Assembly: GCA_021736745.1 (NCBI GenBank)
Contig: JAIPFG010000168.1
Span: 1-6,996 of the forward strand
Origin: Pseudomonadales bacterium
GTDB lineage: Bacteria > Pseudomonadota > Gammaproteobacteria > Pseudomonadales > IMCC2047
DNA: 6,996 bases
Direction: 5' to 3'
Each line of letters begins with the position of its first letter. Positions within the stretch are counted from its first letter, which is position 1. The notes under the pieces are model-generated. The model was not told where the DNA came from, did no database searches, and saw only the letters and a list, made by a program, of their open reading frames with translations. The position numbers were made by a program, and so were the translations under genes. Of this stretch, positions 1 through 6,422 are shown piece by piece.

Positions 1-1
1 A

Positions 2-1501
2 GCGGCGTTTCCCTTTAATTTTGGTGCCTGTTTTGATCAGGCCAACTTGAACAATCCGTCCTGTTTTAACCAGCGCTACATCCAGCCTGAAGAGGGAACA
101 AAGAACTTCGGTACCGACCCGACCAAATCGGAATTGGAAGTGTGGGGTGCCTCGGTCACGGTGAACTGGGAAATCAATGATCACCTCACCCTGAAATCGA
201 TCACTGCTTTTCGCACCCTCGATGGTGAGTTTTATAACGATAATGACGGTGCTCCGCAGAGAGTGTCCCTGTTGATCGATATTTTTGATCAGGACCAATT
301 TAGCCAGGAATTCCAATTGCTGGGGACATCCTTTGATGACCGTCTGAAATGGATTGTGGGCGCCTACTATTTTGAAGAGGATGGCAAGAACATTAACCCG
401 GTACGCTTCTCCCAAGCGTACATTCAGTCAGGTGGTTATTTCGACAGTGATTCCTGGGCAGTGTTTGGGCAAGGCACTTATGATCTGACCGATAAACTGA
501 GCCTGACCATCGGTTTGCGTTACACCGAAGACACCAAACGCTATTTGCCGGATCAGTACTTTGAGTTCCTCCCGATTGGGCCGCTGCCACTGACCTGTCC
601 CGGTACTGGGTTGATCTGTGTCGTGGGTGATCGTGTGTTGCCTTATGTTGAAGAAACCACCGATGCGGAAGAAATCACTCCAATGGTGAACCTGGCTTAT
701 CGCTGGGACGATAGCTTAATGACCTACCTGACCTACTCTGAAGGTTTTAAAGGCGGCGGATTCACCCAACGCATCTTCCCGCCGGAGGCCAACCTGCCTG
801 ACTTTGATCCCGAATTTGTGAAGTCTTATGAGATTGGTTTTAAGTATGACGGCTGGGATAGCCGGTTACGTTTGAACGGTGCCGTCTTCTTCACAGATTA
901 TACGGATATGCAACTGCTGGTTGCTGATCCGACGCGGGTGGGGCCCTTTGTGACGAATGCGGGTGATTCTGAGATTAAGGGGGTTGAATTAGAGTTATTA
1001 CTGGTGCCGGCGCAAAGTTGGTTAATCAGCGCCAGTGTGGGCTATCTGGATCTGGAAAGGACGAAAGTCGGTACTGGTGTGCAAGGGCTGACCAAAAGCA
1101 GTCGATTTGAAAACATCTCGGACGTAAATGCCAATATTCAGATTACCAAAGAAATCGATATGGGTGATAAGGGTAGGTTGATGCCGAGGCTGGAATGGTC
1201 GTATCGATCGGAGTTTGGCACCAACGCAAATAACGTTCCCTATGATGGTCCGGCGGCGGTATTGGCGCCCTTTGATATCGGTGTGATTAGTCCGGCGCAA
1301 TTCCAGGATGATTACGATATTTTTAATGCGAGTATCCGTTGGGATGCGGCGAATTCGGGATTGTCGGTCACGGCTGGTGTTGAAAATATTGGCGATGAGG
1401 AATACAAGGAATTTGGGAACCAACAGGATGCGTTTGGATTTACCGCTGAAATATTCAACCGCGGTCGCCAGTGGTACCTAGATGCAACCTATGAGTTTTA
1501 A
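2..1501 (+). CDS. TonB-dependent outer-membrane receptor, C-terminal part (5' end outside window)
   Basis: Outer-membrane beta-barrel receptor for energy-dependent uptake of a scarce or bulky ligand using TonB-ExbBD. The frame is open from the left edge, so the TTG at 47 is not the start; 499 codons are visible. All of it reads as barrel. Amphipathic strands alternate with acidic, Gly/Asn-rich loops. The family-typical stretch YSEGFKGGGF lies near residue 250, a late barrel strand has VENIGDEEY, and the protein ends RQWYLDATYEF with the terminal Phe expected for Bam-dependent insertion. The plug domain, TonB box and signal peptide must lie upstream, since a full receptor is usually 700-900 residues. 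Cysteines near residues 10/21 and 199/206 could form two loop disulfides. The ligand cannot be read from the sequence: siderophore, vitamin, glycan and hydrophobic substrates all remain possible. The gene ends at a strong terminator and converges on the AraC gene, so it is not in an operon with the genes to its right. Family confident, substrate unknown. Confidence 0.93.
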   Translation, partial: AAFPFNFGACFDQANLNNPSCFNQRYIQPEEGTKNFGTDPTKSELEVWGASVTVNWEINDHLTLKSITAFRTLDGEFYNDNDGAPQRVSLLIDIFDQDQFSQEFQLLGTSFDDRLKWIVGAYYFEEDGKNINPVRFSQAYIQSGGYFDSDSWAVFGQGTYDLTDKLSLTIGLRYTEDTKRYLPDQYFEFLPIGPLPLTCPGTGLICVVGDRVLPYVEETTDAEEITPMVNLAYRWDDSLMTYLTYSEGFKGGGFTQRIFPPEANLPDFDPEFVKSYEIGFKYDGWDSRLRLNGAVFFTDYTDMQLLVADPTRVGPFVTNAGDSEIKGVELELLLVPAQSWLISASVGYLDLERTKVGTGVQGLTKSSRFENISDVNANIQITKEIDMGDKGRLMPRLEWSYRSEFGTNANNVPYDGPAAVLAPFDIGVISPAQFQDDYDIFNASIRWDAANSGLSVTAGVENIGDEEYKEFGNQQDAFGFTAEIFNRGRQWYLDATYEF

Positions 1502-1528
1502 TAGCGATTAACCATACTCTGCCCACTC

Positions 1529-1563
1529 AAAGGGAATGTCCTCGATGGATATTCCCTTTTTTT
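1529..1563 (+). terminator. Rho-independent terminator of the TonB receptor gene
   Basis: AAAGGGAAT (1529-1537) pairs perfectly with ATTCCCTTT (1551-1559). The stem continues inward through a G-T wobble and three more pairs (1539-1541 with 1547-1549) to a 5-base loop. That gives about 13 pairs, followed by seven T at 1557-1563. It starts 28 bases after the receptor stop codon. On the other strand the hairpin is followed by only three T, so it may also stop leftward transcription of the AraC gene, less efficiently. No better terminator for that gene is visible in 1502-1612. Confidence 0.92.
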
Positions 1564-1612
1564 ATCCAGGGTGAAGCGCCGGATAGCTGATCTTGGATGT
1601 TGTGGTAGTGGG

Positions 1613-2674
1613 CTATTTTTTTAGTGTTTCAGAGGGTAGGCAGCGGTAACGTTCCTGATAATAGTGGGCGTAGCGGCCGAAACTGGTGATGCCCTGTTCC
1701 AGCATAATATCAGTGATACGTAACGCCGGATCCGCGGCCAGCAGTGCTTGATGTAATCGTTGCAGGCGACGACCGCGAATATATTCAGCTGGTGAAACCC
1801 CTTCAAATTGGCGGAACCCGTTCTGTAGTGTGCGGGCGCTGACGCCGACAAATTCGGCCAGTTTTGCCAAGCTAATATAATCGGAAAGATTTTCTTCAAT
1901 GTAATCTTTCGCTTGTCGCACATGCCAGGGAACTGGGTTGTGTCTGCCGTTACGGAGTAAATCCGTATATGAGTGCTCAAACATTGAAATTAGAATCGAC
2001 ATCAACAGATTTTTATACTGATCGATAATCTGTTGATGGGCAAACATCTCGGGTACCGTTTTAACCTGCATAAAGAGGCTGTTGAGGGTCTGGATCAGGG
2101 CTGCTCCTGCGGATGATCGGCTGGGTGTTTCCTGCTCAAAAATGAGAGGAGTGTATACCTCGTGTCCAATCAGGTTGCGCAAATGATCTTCAAGCTTGAT
2201 ACGCTCAATACGAATATTAAAGTGTCGAGAATTTTCATCCATGTAGACATAGGAAAGCATGGAGGGTGATGAAATAGAAATGGTATCCGGTGTGCTGACT
2301 GATTTTTTTTCTCCATAATGTAGTTCCGCATAACCACTAACAGGTATGTGAACTAGGTAAAAATCAGGGGCAGCTTCGGGTTTGATTTCTACTGCTGCGC
2401 CATAGGCTAAATCTAATACAGAAAAATCACCCAACAGATGGCCGAGTATAGAGCTGTTTACCGTTCGACAGGCTTGCGTAACCTTCATCCGGTGCGGCCA
2501 AAGATGATGGCCAACCAAATCAACAGTTTCATCAATATTATGAGACTGAAGAGCGTGATGATTAATTTTTACACGATTATCTGCACTAACGACGATAGGC
2601 AAAAGTAGCTCCTCATAGGGTGCTGGCAGACTGAAGCAATGGCTTAGTTTAACGATAAAATTTAACGTAGCCAT
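1613..2674 (-). CDS. AraC/XylS-family transcriptional regulator with AraC_binding_2-like N-terminal domain
   Basis: A 353-residue DNA-binding regulator. The C-terminal 100 residues form the AraC double helix-turn-helix. The first HTH is at about 268-290 (ISLAKLAEFVGVSARTLQNG, then FRQFEGVSP). The second is at about 319-345 (RITDIMLEQGITSFGRYAHY), ending in the family-typical Y..RY...PSETL. Residues about 30-200 look like the cupin-like sensing domain of the PF14525 group: SVLDLAYG, then FYLVHIPVSGYAELHYG and an ISSPS turn. That group includes regulators of aromatic and alcohol catabolism. This assignment rests on pattern and length, not a search. The gene is divergent from the PQQ dehydrogenase across a 161-base gap, so that gene is its most likely target; autoregulation is also plausible. 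The ATG at 2674 gives normal family length, but no good Shine-Dalgarno or convincing promoter precedes it; the next in-frame ATG, at residue 63, would cut into the sensing domain. Inducer unknown. Confidence 0.9.
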   Translation of the reverse strand: MATLNFIVKLSHCFSLPAPYEELLLPIVVSADNRVKINHHALQSHNIDETVDLVGHHLWPHRMKVTQACRTVNSSILGHLLGDFSVLDLAYGAAVEIKPEAAPDFYLVHIPVSGYAELHYGEKKSVSTPDTISISSPSMLSYVYMDENSRHFNIRIERIKLEDHLRNLIGHEVYTPLIFEQETPSRSSAGAALIQTLNSLFMQVKTVPEMFAHQQIIDQYKNLLMSILISMFEHSYTDLLRNGRHNPVPWHVRQAKDYIEENLSDYISLAKLAEFVGVSARTLQNGFRQFEGVSPAEYIRGRRLQRLHQALLAADPALRITDIMLEQGITSFGRYAHYYQERYRCLPSETLKK

Positions 2675-2768
2675 AGTACTACTAATTTGATGGTTGCGCC
2701 AAGGGGAGTCGGTTTTCGAATTGGGGCTCTATCAACTCTTTCTTAAACAGGATAGGCGCTGCGTTTAA

Positions 2769-2796
2769 TGAATAGTTTGCTGATCAATAGCTTCTT
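2769..2796 (+). repeat. Imperfect direct repeat, candidate AraC-type operator
   Basis: Two copies of a 13-base element, TGAATAGTTTGCT (2769-2781) and TCAATAGCTTCTT (2784-2796), match at 9 of 13 positions with a 15-base period. They cover the -35 position and abut the -10 box, where AraC-family activators often bind as tandem half-sites. The period is shorter than the roughly 21 bases usual for AraC-type sites, and the copies are short, so this is a candidate only. Confidence 0.3.
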
Positions 2797-2801
2797 ATAA
2801 T
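2796..2801 (+). promoter_or_regulatory. -10 box of the PQQ dehydrogenase promoter
   Basis: A perfect TATAAT at 2796-2801 predicts transcription starting near 2808, leaving a leader of about 28 bases before the ATG at 2836. The hexamer 17 bases upstream (TAGTTT, 2773-2778) is a poor -35, as expected of a promoter that needs an activator. The box overlaps the ATG at 2800, which argues against that codon as the translation start. Confidence 0.55.
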
Positions 2802-2823
2802 GGTGAAAAGTACTGGCATGGTT

Positions 2824-2830
2824 AAAGGGG
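2824..2830 (+). promoter_or_regulatory. Shine-Dalgarno that decides the dehydrogenase start
   Basis: AAAGGGG ends five bases before the ATG at 2836. The in-frame ATGs at 2800, 2818 and 2878 have no comparable purine tract at a proper distance. Together with the -10 box at 2796-2801 this makes 2836 the best start. Confidence 0.65.
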
Positions 2831-2835
2831 CAGAG

Positions 2836-4995
2836 ATGCAGAAATCAGTGTGTCGTTTTACTTATCAGTTCCATCGAATGCACTTAATGGTTTGGCTGAC
2901 GTTAGTTTTATTCGTCGGATGTGGTATTCAAAATCAAGAGACGGTCAGGATAAAATCTCAGTCATCCCCGACGGTCGCCAATGTCGATGCCAGTCGAATT
3001 ATACAGGCTGATAATGAGCCCCAGAATTGGCTGGTTCACGGCAGAACCTATGGTGAGCAGCGCTACAGTCCCTTGTCACAAATTACCGAGGACAATCTTG
3101 ATCGCCTGGGGTTGGCGTGGTTTTATGATTTTGAAACAAAGCGTGGAATGGAGGCAACACCGATAGTAGTGGACGGTGTTATATACGTTTCCGGCAGCTG
3201 GAGCCGGGTCTACGCGTTGAGCGCCAAAAACGGGGAATTATTGTGGGAATATAATCCAAAAGTACCCCCCCAATGGGCGGTTAATCTGTGCTGCGATGTG
3301 GTAAATCGAGGTGTTGCCGTTTGGAAAGGAATGGTCTATGTCGGCACACTGGATGGTCGGCTGATTGCTTTGAATGCAGAGGATGGCCAGGTCGTATGGT
3401 CGGTGCAAACCACACCGATCGATAAGCCCTACTCTATTACAGGTGCACCACGCATCGTTAAAGACAAGGTGATTATCGGAAATGGTGGTGCAGAACTGGG
3501 TGTGCGGGGGTTTGTTTCTGCTTATGATGCGAAAACCGGAGAAATGCACTGGCGTTTTTATACGGTTCCAGGCGACCCAAAAGATCCCTTTGAAAGTCTG
3601 GCGCTAGAGAGGGCGGCAAAAACCTGGAAAGGTGGAGAGTGGTGGAAGATCGGTGGTGGTGGAACCGTTTGGGATTCGATGGCCTATGATCCTGTGTTGG
3701 ATATCCTCTATTTTGGGGTCGGTAATGGGTCACCTTGGAGCCGCTATCTGCGAAGCCCCGGAGGAGGTGACAATCTATTCCTTTCCTCCATTGTGGCGGT
3801 TCGTCCGGATACGGGTGAGTATATTTGGCACTATCAGACGACGCCTGGAGATAGCTGGGATTATACCGCCACGCAGCACATGATATTGGCTGATTTGAAA
3901 ATAGAAGGTCAAGTTCGCAAGGTCATTATGCAGGCACCGAAAAACGGATTTTTCTACGTGCTGGATCGTGAGACGGGAGAATTTATTTCGGCCAAGGCCT
4001 TTGTTGATGTGAACTGGGCGTCGCATGTTGATGCCGAGACCGGACGTCCTGTCATTAAGCCTGAAGCCTTCTATGATAAGACAAAACCCTTTGTGTCTAT
4101 GCCGGGGCCGGCCGGGGGACATACCTGGCAACCCATGAGCTTTAACCCGCAGACAGGGCTGGTTTACCTGCCGGCAATGAGCACGGCTTATCCTTATCAG
4201 GTGGATAGTAAATTTGAGCATCAATCGTTTGGCTGGAGTACGGGTATTGATGACCTGGTGGCAGCCATGCCAGAGGATGAGGCACAACGTAAGGCGATCA
4301 AGGCTAGTTTAAAAGGGCGTCTGTTGGCCTGGGACCCGGTTCGACAGGAACCGAAATGGCAGGTTGAACATGCCAATATCTGGAATGGTGGTGTTGTTTC
4401 GACCGCCACCAATTTAGTCTTTCAGGGTAATGGGGAAGGATTCTTAAATGCTTATAGTGCCGATCAGGGTAAGAAGCTTTGGTCGTTTTTTGCTCAGACA
4501 GGCATTATGGCGGCACCTATTAGCTATGCCGTTGATGGCGAGCAATATATTGCCGTGATGGCGGGTTGGGGTGGTGGTGTGCCCTTGATTATTGGCGGTA
4601 TGTTAACCGATGCAGCCAACCAGAATGTGAGCCGGTTGTTGGTGTTTAAACTCGGCGGCGATAAACAGTTGCCTCCGCTCCAGGTGCCGCATAAAGAACT
4701 TAACCCTCCACCAATGACCGCTCCACCGGAAACGGTTCAGCGAGGCAAGGCTTTGTATCATAAATATTGCGGTGCCTGTCACGGAAATAGTGTGATTAGT
4801 GGTGGCATACTACCGGATCTGCGTTATACGCAACTGCACCCGGTATGGGATCAGATCGTGTTGGATGGACTTCTGAGTGATCGTGGAATGGTTTCCTTTC
4901 GTCAGGTTTTGACTGAACAGGATGCTGCCGCGATTCAGGCCTATGTGATAGCGCGTGCGCACCAAGATATGACGAACCTTAAAACCAAGCCATAA
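2836..4995 (+). CDS. PQQ-dependent quinohemoprotein alcohol dehydrogenase, predicted lipoprotein
   Basis: Oxidises a primary or secondary alcohol, passing electrons from PQQ to its own heme c and on to the respiratory chain. From the ATG at 2836 it has 719 residues, normal for one-heme enzymes of the methanol/ethanol dehydrogenase family. Residues 1-28 form a signal with LVLFVG before Cys29, a type II (lipoprotein) site with an unusual Phe at -3. Residues about 50-610 are the eight-bladed propeller. Visible landmarks are the adjacent Cys152-Cys153 pair (NLCCDVVNRG), predicted metal ligands Glu220 (GGAELGVRG) and Asn297 (GVGNGSPW), and predicted catalytic base Asp342 (PGDSWDYTATQ). Thr344, two residues on, is not the Asp expected of lanthanide enzymes, so calcium is predicted. 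Residues about 635-710 are cytochrome c: CGACH at 645-649, with Met685 (RGMVSF) as likely sixth ligand. It is divergent from the AraC gene. No PQQ synthesis genes are in the window. Family sure; substrate unknown. A longer frame from 2800 (731 residues) is less likely. Confidence 0.95.
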   Translation: MQKSVCRFTYQFHRMHLMVWLTLVLFVGCGIQNQETVRIKSQSSPTVANVDASRIIQADNEPQNWLVHGRTYGEQRYSPLSQITEDNLDRLGLAWFYDFETKRGMEATPIVVDGVIYVSGSWSRVYALSAKNGELLWEYNPKVPPQWAVNLCCDVVNRGVAVWKGMVYVGTLDGRLIALNAEDGQVVWSVQTTPIDKPYSITGAPRIVKDKVIIGNGGAELGVRGFVSAYDAKTGEMHWRFYTVPGDPKDPFESLALERAAKTWKGGEWWKIGGGGTVWDSMAYDPVLDILYFGVGNGSPWSRYLRSPGGGDNLFLSSIVAVRPDTGEYIWHYQTTPGDSWDYTATQHMILADLKIEGQVRKVIMQAPKNGFFYVLDRETGEFISAKAFVDVNWASHVDAETGRPVIKPEAFYDKTKPFVSMPGPAGGHTWQPMSFNPQTGLVYLPAMSTAYPYQVDSKFEHQSFGWSTGIDDLVAAMPEDEAQRKAIKASLKGRLLAWDPVRQEPKWQVEHANIWNGGVVSTATNLVFQGNGEGFLNAYSADQGKKLWSFFAQTGIMAAPISYAVDGEQYIAVMAGWGGGVPLIIGGMLTDAANQNVSRLLVFKLGGDKQLPPLQVPHKELNPPPMTAPPETVQRGKALYHKYCGACHGNSVISGGILPDLRYTQLHPVWDQIVLDGLLSDRGMVSFRQVLTEQDAAAIQAYVIARAHQDMTNLKTKP

Positions 4996-5007
4996 CGCCA
5001 GTAGATA

Positions 5008-5078
5008 GGGTGCACATTTCGTAGGTTGATAGCGGTATAAAAATTGCGCAATTGTTGTACAATGTGCCCCCTTTTTTT
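5008..5078 (+). terminator. Long-loop hairpin with T tract, probable terminator of the dehydrogenase gene
   Basis: GGG-T-GCACATT (5008-5018) pairs with AATGTGCCCC (5061-5070): ten pairs with one bulged T at 5011. One C and then seven T (5072-5078) follow directly. The 42-base loop is longer than usual but holds the perfect palindrome AATTGCGCAATT (5042-5053), which could fold into a second hairpin and shorten it. It begins 12 bases after the dehydrogenase stop codon. The 3' arm overlaps the probable -10 box of the next gene. Confidence 0.55.
5058..5063 (+). promoter_or_regulatory. Probable -10 box of the yegQ-slyX promoter
   Basis: TACAAT lies 30 bases before the yegQ ATG and predicts a start of transcription near 5070, in the C/T tract. 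No good -35 lies 16-18 bases upstream; the sequence there is GTATAA-like. TTGATA at 5026-5031 is too far away and TTGCGC at 5044-5049 too close. TGTTGTAC (5053-5060) and GTACAACA (5087-5094) form an 8-base inverted repeat spanning the box and the start codon. Confidence 0.4.
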
Positions 5079-5093
5079 ACAGAGTAGTACAAC

Positions 5094-6422
5094 ATGAAAC
5101 CGGAACTCTTATCGCCTGCAGGCACCCTCAAAAGTATGCGTTATGCATTGGCATACGGTGCCGATGCGGTTTACGCGGGGCAGCCGCGCTATAGTTTGCG
5201 GGTGCGTAATAACGAGTTTAACCATTTGGATATTATGGCCGATGCGGTTGCCGAGGCTCATCGGGCGGGTAAGCAATTCTACATCGCCAGCAATATTTCG
5301 CCGCACAATAACAAAGTGCGTAGTTATTTGCGGGATATGGAGGCGGTGATTGAGATGCAGCCGGATGCATTGATTATGTCTGATCCCGGTCTGATCATGT
5401 TAGTGCGGGAAAAGTGGCCGCAGATGCCGGTGCATTTATCGGTGCAAGCGAATGCCGTGAATTATGCCACTGTGCAATTCTGGGGCAAACAGGGGGTGAG
5501 TCGCGTGATTCTGTCCCGCGAGTTATCCCTGGACGAGGTCGCTGAGATTCGTCAAGAATGTCCTGAGATGGAAATTGAAGTATTTGTGCATGGCGCACTC
5601 TGCATTGCTTATTCTGGACGCTGCCTTTTATCGGGTTATATGAATCATCGGGATCCGAATCAGGGTGCTTGTACTAATGCGTGCCGCTGGAAATATCAGG
5701 CGCATGAAGCGAAGGAAACCGAGACAGGCGATATTGTACCGATAAACGCGGTGCAACCAATTGCGTCGATAGAGGAAGGGGACGTTGAGCCCATTATGCT
5801 GTTGCAGGAACAAGGGCGACCGGATGAACTCATGCCTGCCTTTGAAGATGAGCATGGCACCTACATCATGAACTCTAAAGATCTCCGAGCGGTACAACAT
5901 GTCCCTCGTTTTGTCGAAATGGGGGTGCACTCTCTTAAAATAGAAGGGCGGACGAAGTCCCATTATTATGTGGCGCGTACTGCACAGGTGTATCGCCAGG
6001 CAATTGATCGCGCAGTGGTGGGCGAGACCTTTGATAAGGGGCTGATGACTGAGTTGGACCATTTGGCTAACCGAGGATATACGGAAGGTTTTTATCGTCG
6101 CCATGTTCCCCAGGAGTATCAGAATTACGATCAGGGAGTTTCGGCAAACCCTAATCAACAATTTGTCGGTGAAGTGATGCAGGCGGATGCTGACAGTGGT
6201 TGGATTACCGTGGAAGTAAAAAACCGATTTGAAAAGGGTGATACCCTGGAGCTCATTACGCCACAGGGTAACCGTCTGTTTAATTTGGCTGCACTGGAAA
6301 ACAAACGTGGTGAAACCATAGCTGTCGCTCCGGGTTCCGGCCATGTGGTGCGTATCCCGATGCCGGAGTCGTTAAACTTGGCCGAAGATGGCGGCTATGC
6401 TATGTTAATGCGCTATCTATAA
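5094..6422 (+). CDS. yegQ: tRNA 5-hydroxyuridine modification protein YegQ/TrhP (peptidase U32 family)
   Basis: TrhP (YegQ) hydroxylates uridine 34 in the wobble position of certain tRNAs, the first step toward the 5-oxyacetyl/methoxy uridines. In E. coli the reaction depends on prephenate and an iron-sulfur cluster. The 442 residues follow E. coli YegQ (about 450) closely from MKPELLSPAGTLKSMRYAL onward. The U32 signature is EVFVHGALCIAYSGRC (residues 162-177). Four cysteines, Cys170, Cys177, Cys193 and Cys197 (the last two in GACTNACRW), are the expected [4Fe-4S] ligands. Other conserved blocks are FEDEHGTYIMNSKDLRA (about 250-266) and MGVHSLKIEGRTKS (about 276-289). A C-terminal beta domain runs from about 355 to 442 (QQFVGEV to AMLMRYL). 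The region around 205-240 is the least conserved. Length excludes RlhA (about 650 residues) and UbiU or UbiV (about 300-330). Only a weak GAG at 5082-5084 serves as Shine-Dalgarno, but homology fixes the start. It is the first gene of a likely operon with slyX, 30 bases downstream. Confidence 0.96.
   Translation: MKPELLSPAGTLKSMRYALAYGADAVYAGQPRYSLRVRNNEFNHLDIMADAVAEAHRAGKQFYIASNISPHNNKVRSYLRDMEAVIEMQPDALIMSDPGLIMLVREKWPQMPVHLSVQANAVNYATVQFWGKQGVSRVILSRELSLDEVAEIRQECPEMEIEVFVHGALCIAYSGRCLLSGYMNHRDPNQGACTNACRWKYQAHEAKETETGDIVPINAVQPIASIEEGDVEPIMLLQEQGRPDELMPAFEDEHGTYIMNSKDLRAVQHVPRFVEMGVHSLKIEGRTKSHYYVARTAQVYRQAIDRAVVGETFDKGLMTELDHLANRGYTEGFYRRHVPQEYQNYDQGVSANPNQQFVGEVMQADADSGWITVEVKNRFEKGDTLELITPQGNRLFNLAALENKRGETIAVAPGSGHVVRIPMPESLNLAEDGGYAMLMRYL

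Larger units (their letters stand above)
2675..2835. promoter_or_regulatory. Divergent control region between the AraC regulator and the PQQ dehydrogenase
   Basis: This 161-base gap lies between the start codons of the regulator and the dehydrogenase (using the 2836 start) and must hold both promoters. The rightward promoter is well supported by the TATAAT box at 2796-2801. For the leftward gene I find only fragments, for example TTGATA on the minus strand around 2731-2736 without a matching -10 at 16-18 bases. AGTACT palindromes occur near both ends (2675-2680 and 2809-2814). The layout is typical of an AraC-type regulator facing its target. Confidence 0.6.

Noticed and set aside
47..49. TTG at 47 as start of a 484-residue receptor
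   Set aside because: The frame stays open to the left edge and the protein lacks a signal peptide and plug, so the gene begins outside the window.
1022..1423. A 133-codon minus-strand open frame inside the receptor gene
   Set aside because: The plus-strand frame encodes a normal beta-barrel end; the antisense translation has no recognisable features.
3775..4287. A 170-codon minus-strand open frame inside the dehydrogenase gene
   Set aside because: Antisense shadow of conserved dehydrogenase sequence with no family resemblance or ribosome-binding site; the same holds for the shorter frames at 3238-3549 and 3473-3733.
2836..4995. Lanthanide-dependent XoxF-type methanol dehydrogenase
   Set aside because: The extra Asp after the catalytic Asp is replaced by Thr, and XoxF has no fused C-terminal cytochrome c domain.
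5042..5053. AATTGCGCAATT as a specific operator
   Set aside because: One or two perfect 12-base palindromes are expected by chance in 7 kb. It is noted only as part of the hairpin loop.
2675..5090. AGTAGTAC before both the regulator gene (minus strand) and yegQ as a shared translation signal
   Set aside because: An 8-base match is weak, its distance from the start codon differs between the two genes, and it does not resemble a Shine-Dalgarno.
5628..6344. A 238-codon open frame on the minus strand inside yegQ
   Set aside because: It lies wholly antisense to a gene with clear, full-length homology. The translation is Arg/His/Ile-rich with no recognisable domain.
5094..6422. U32 protein as RlhA, UbiU, UbiV or a collagenase-like protease
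   Set aside because: Length and near-continuous agreement with YegQ, including its C-terminal domain, fit TrhP; RlhA is much longer and UbiU/UbiV are shorter.
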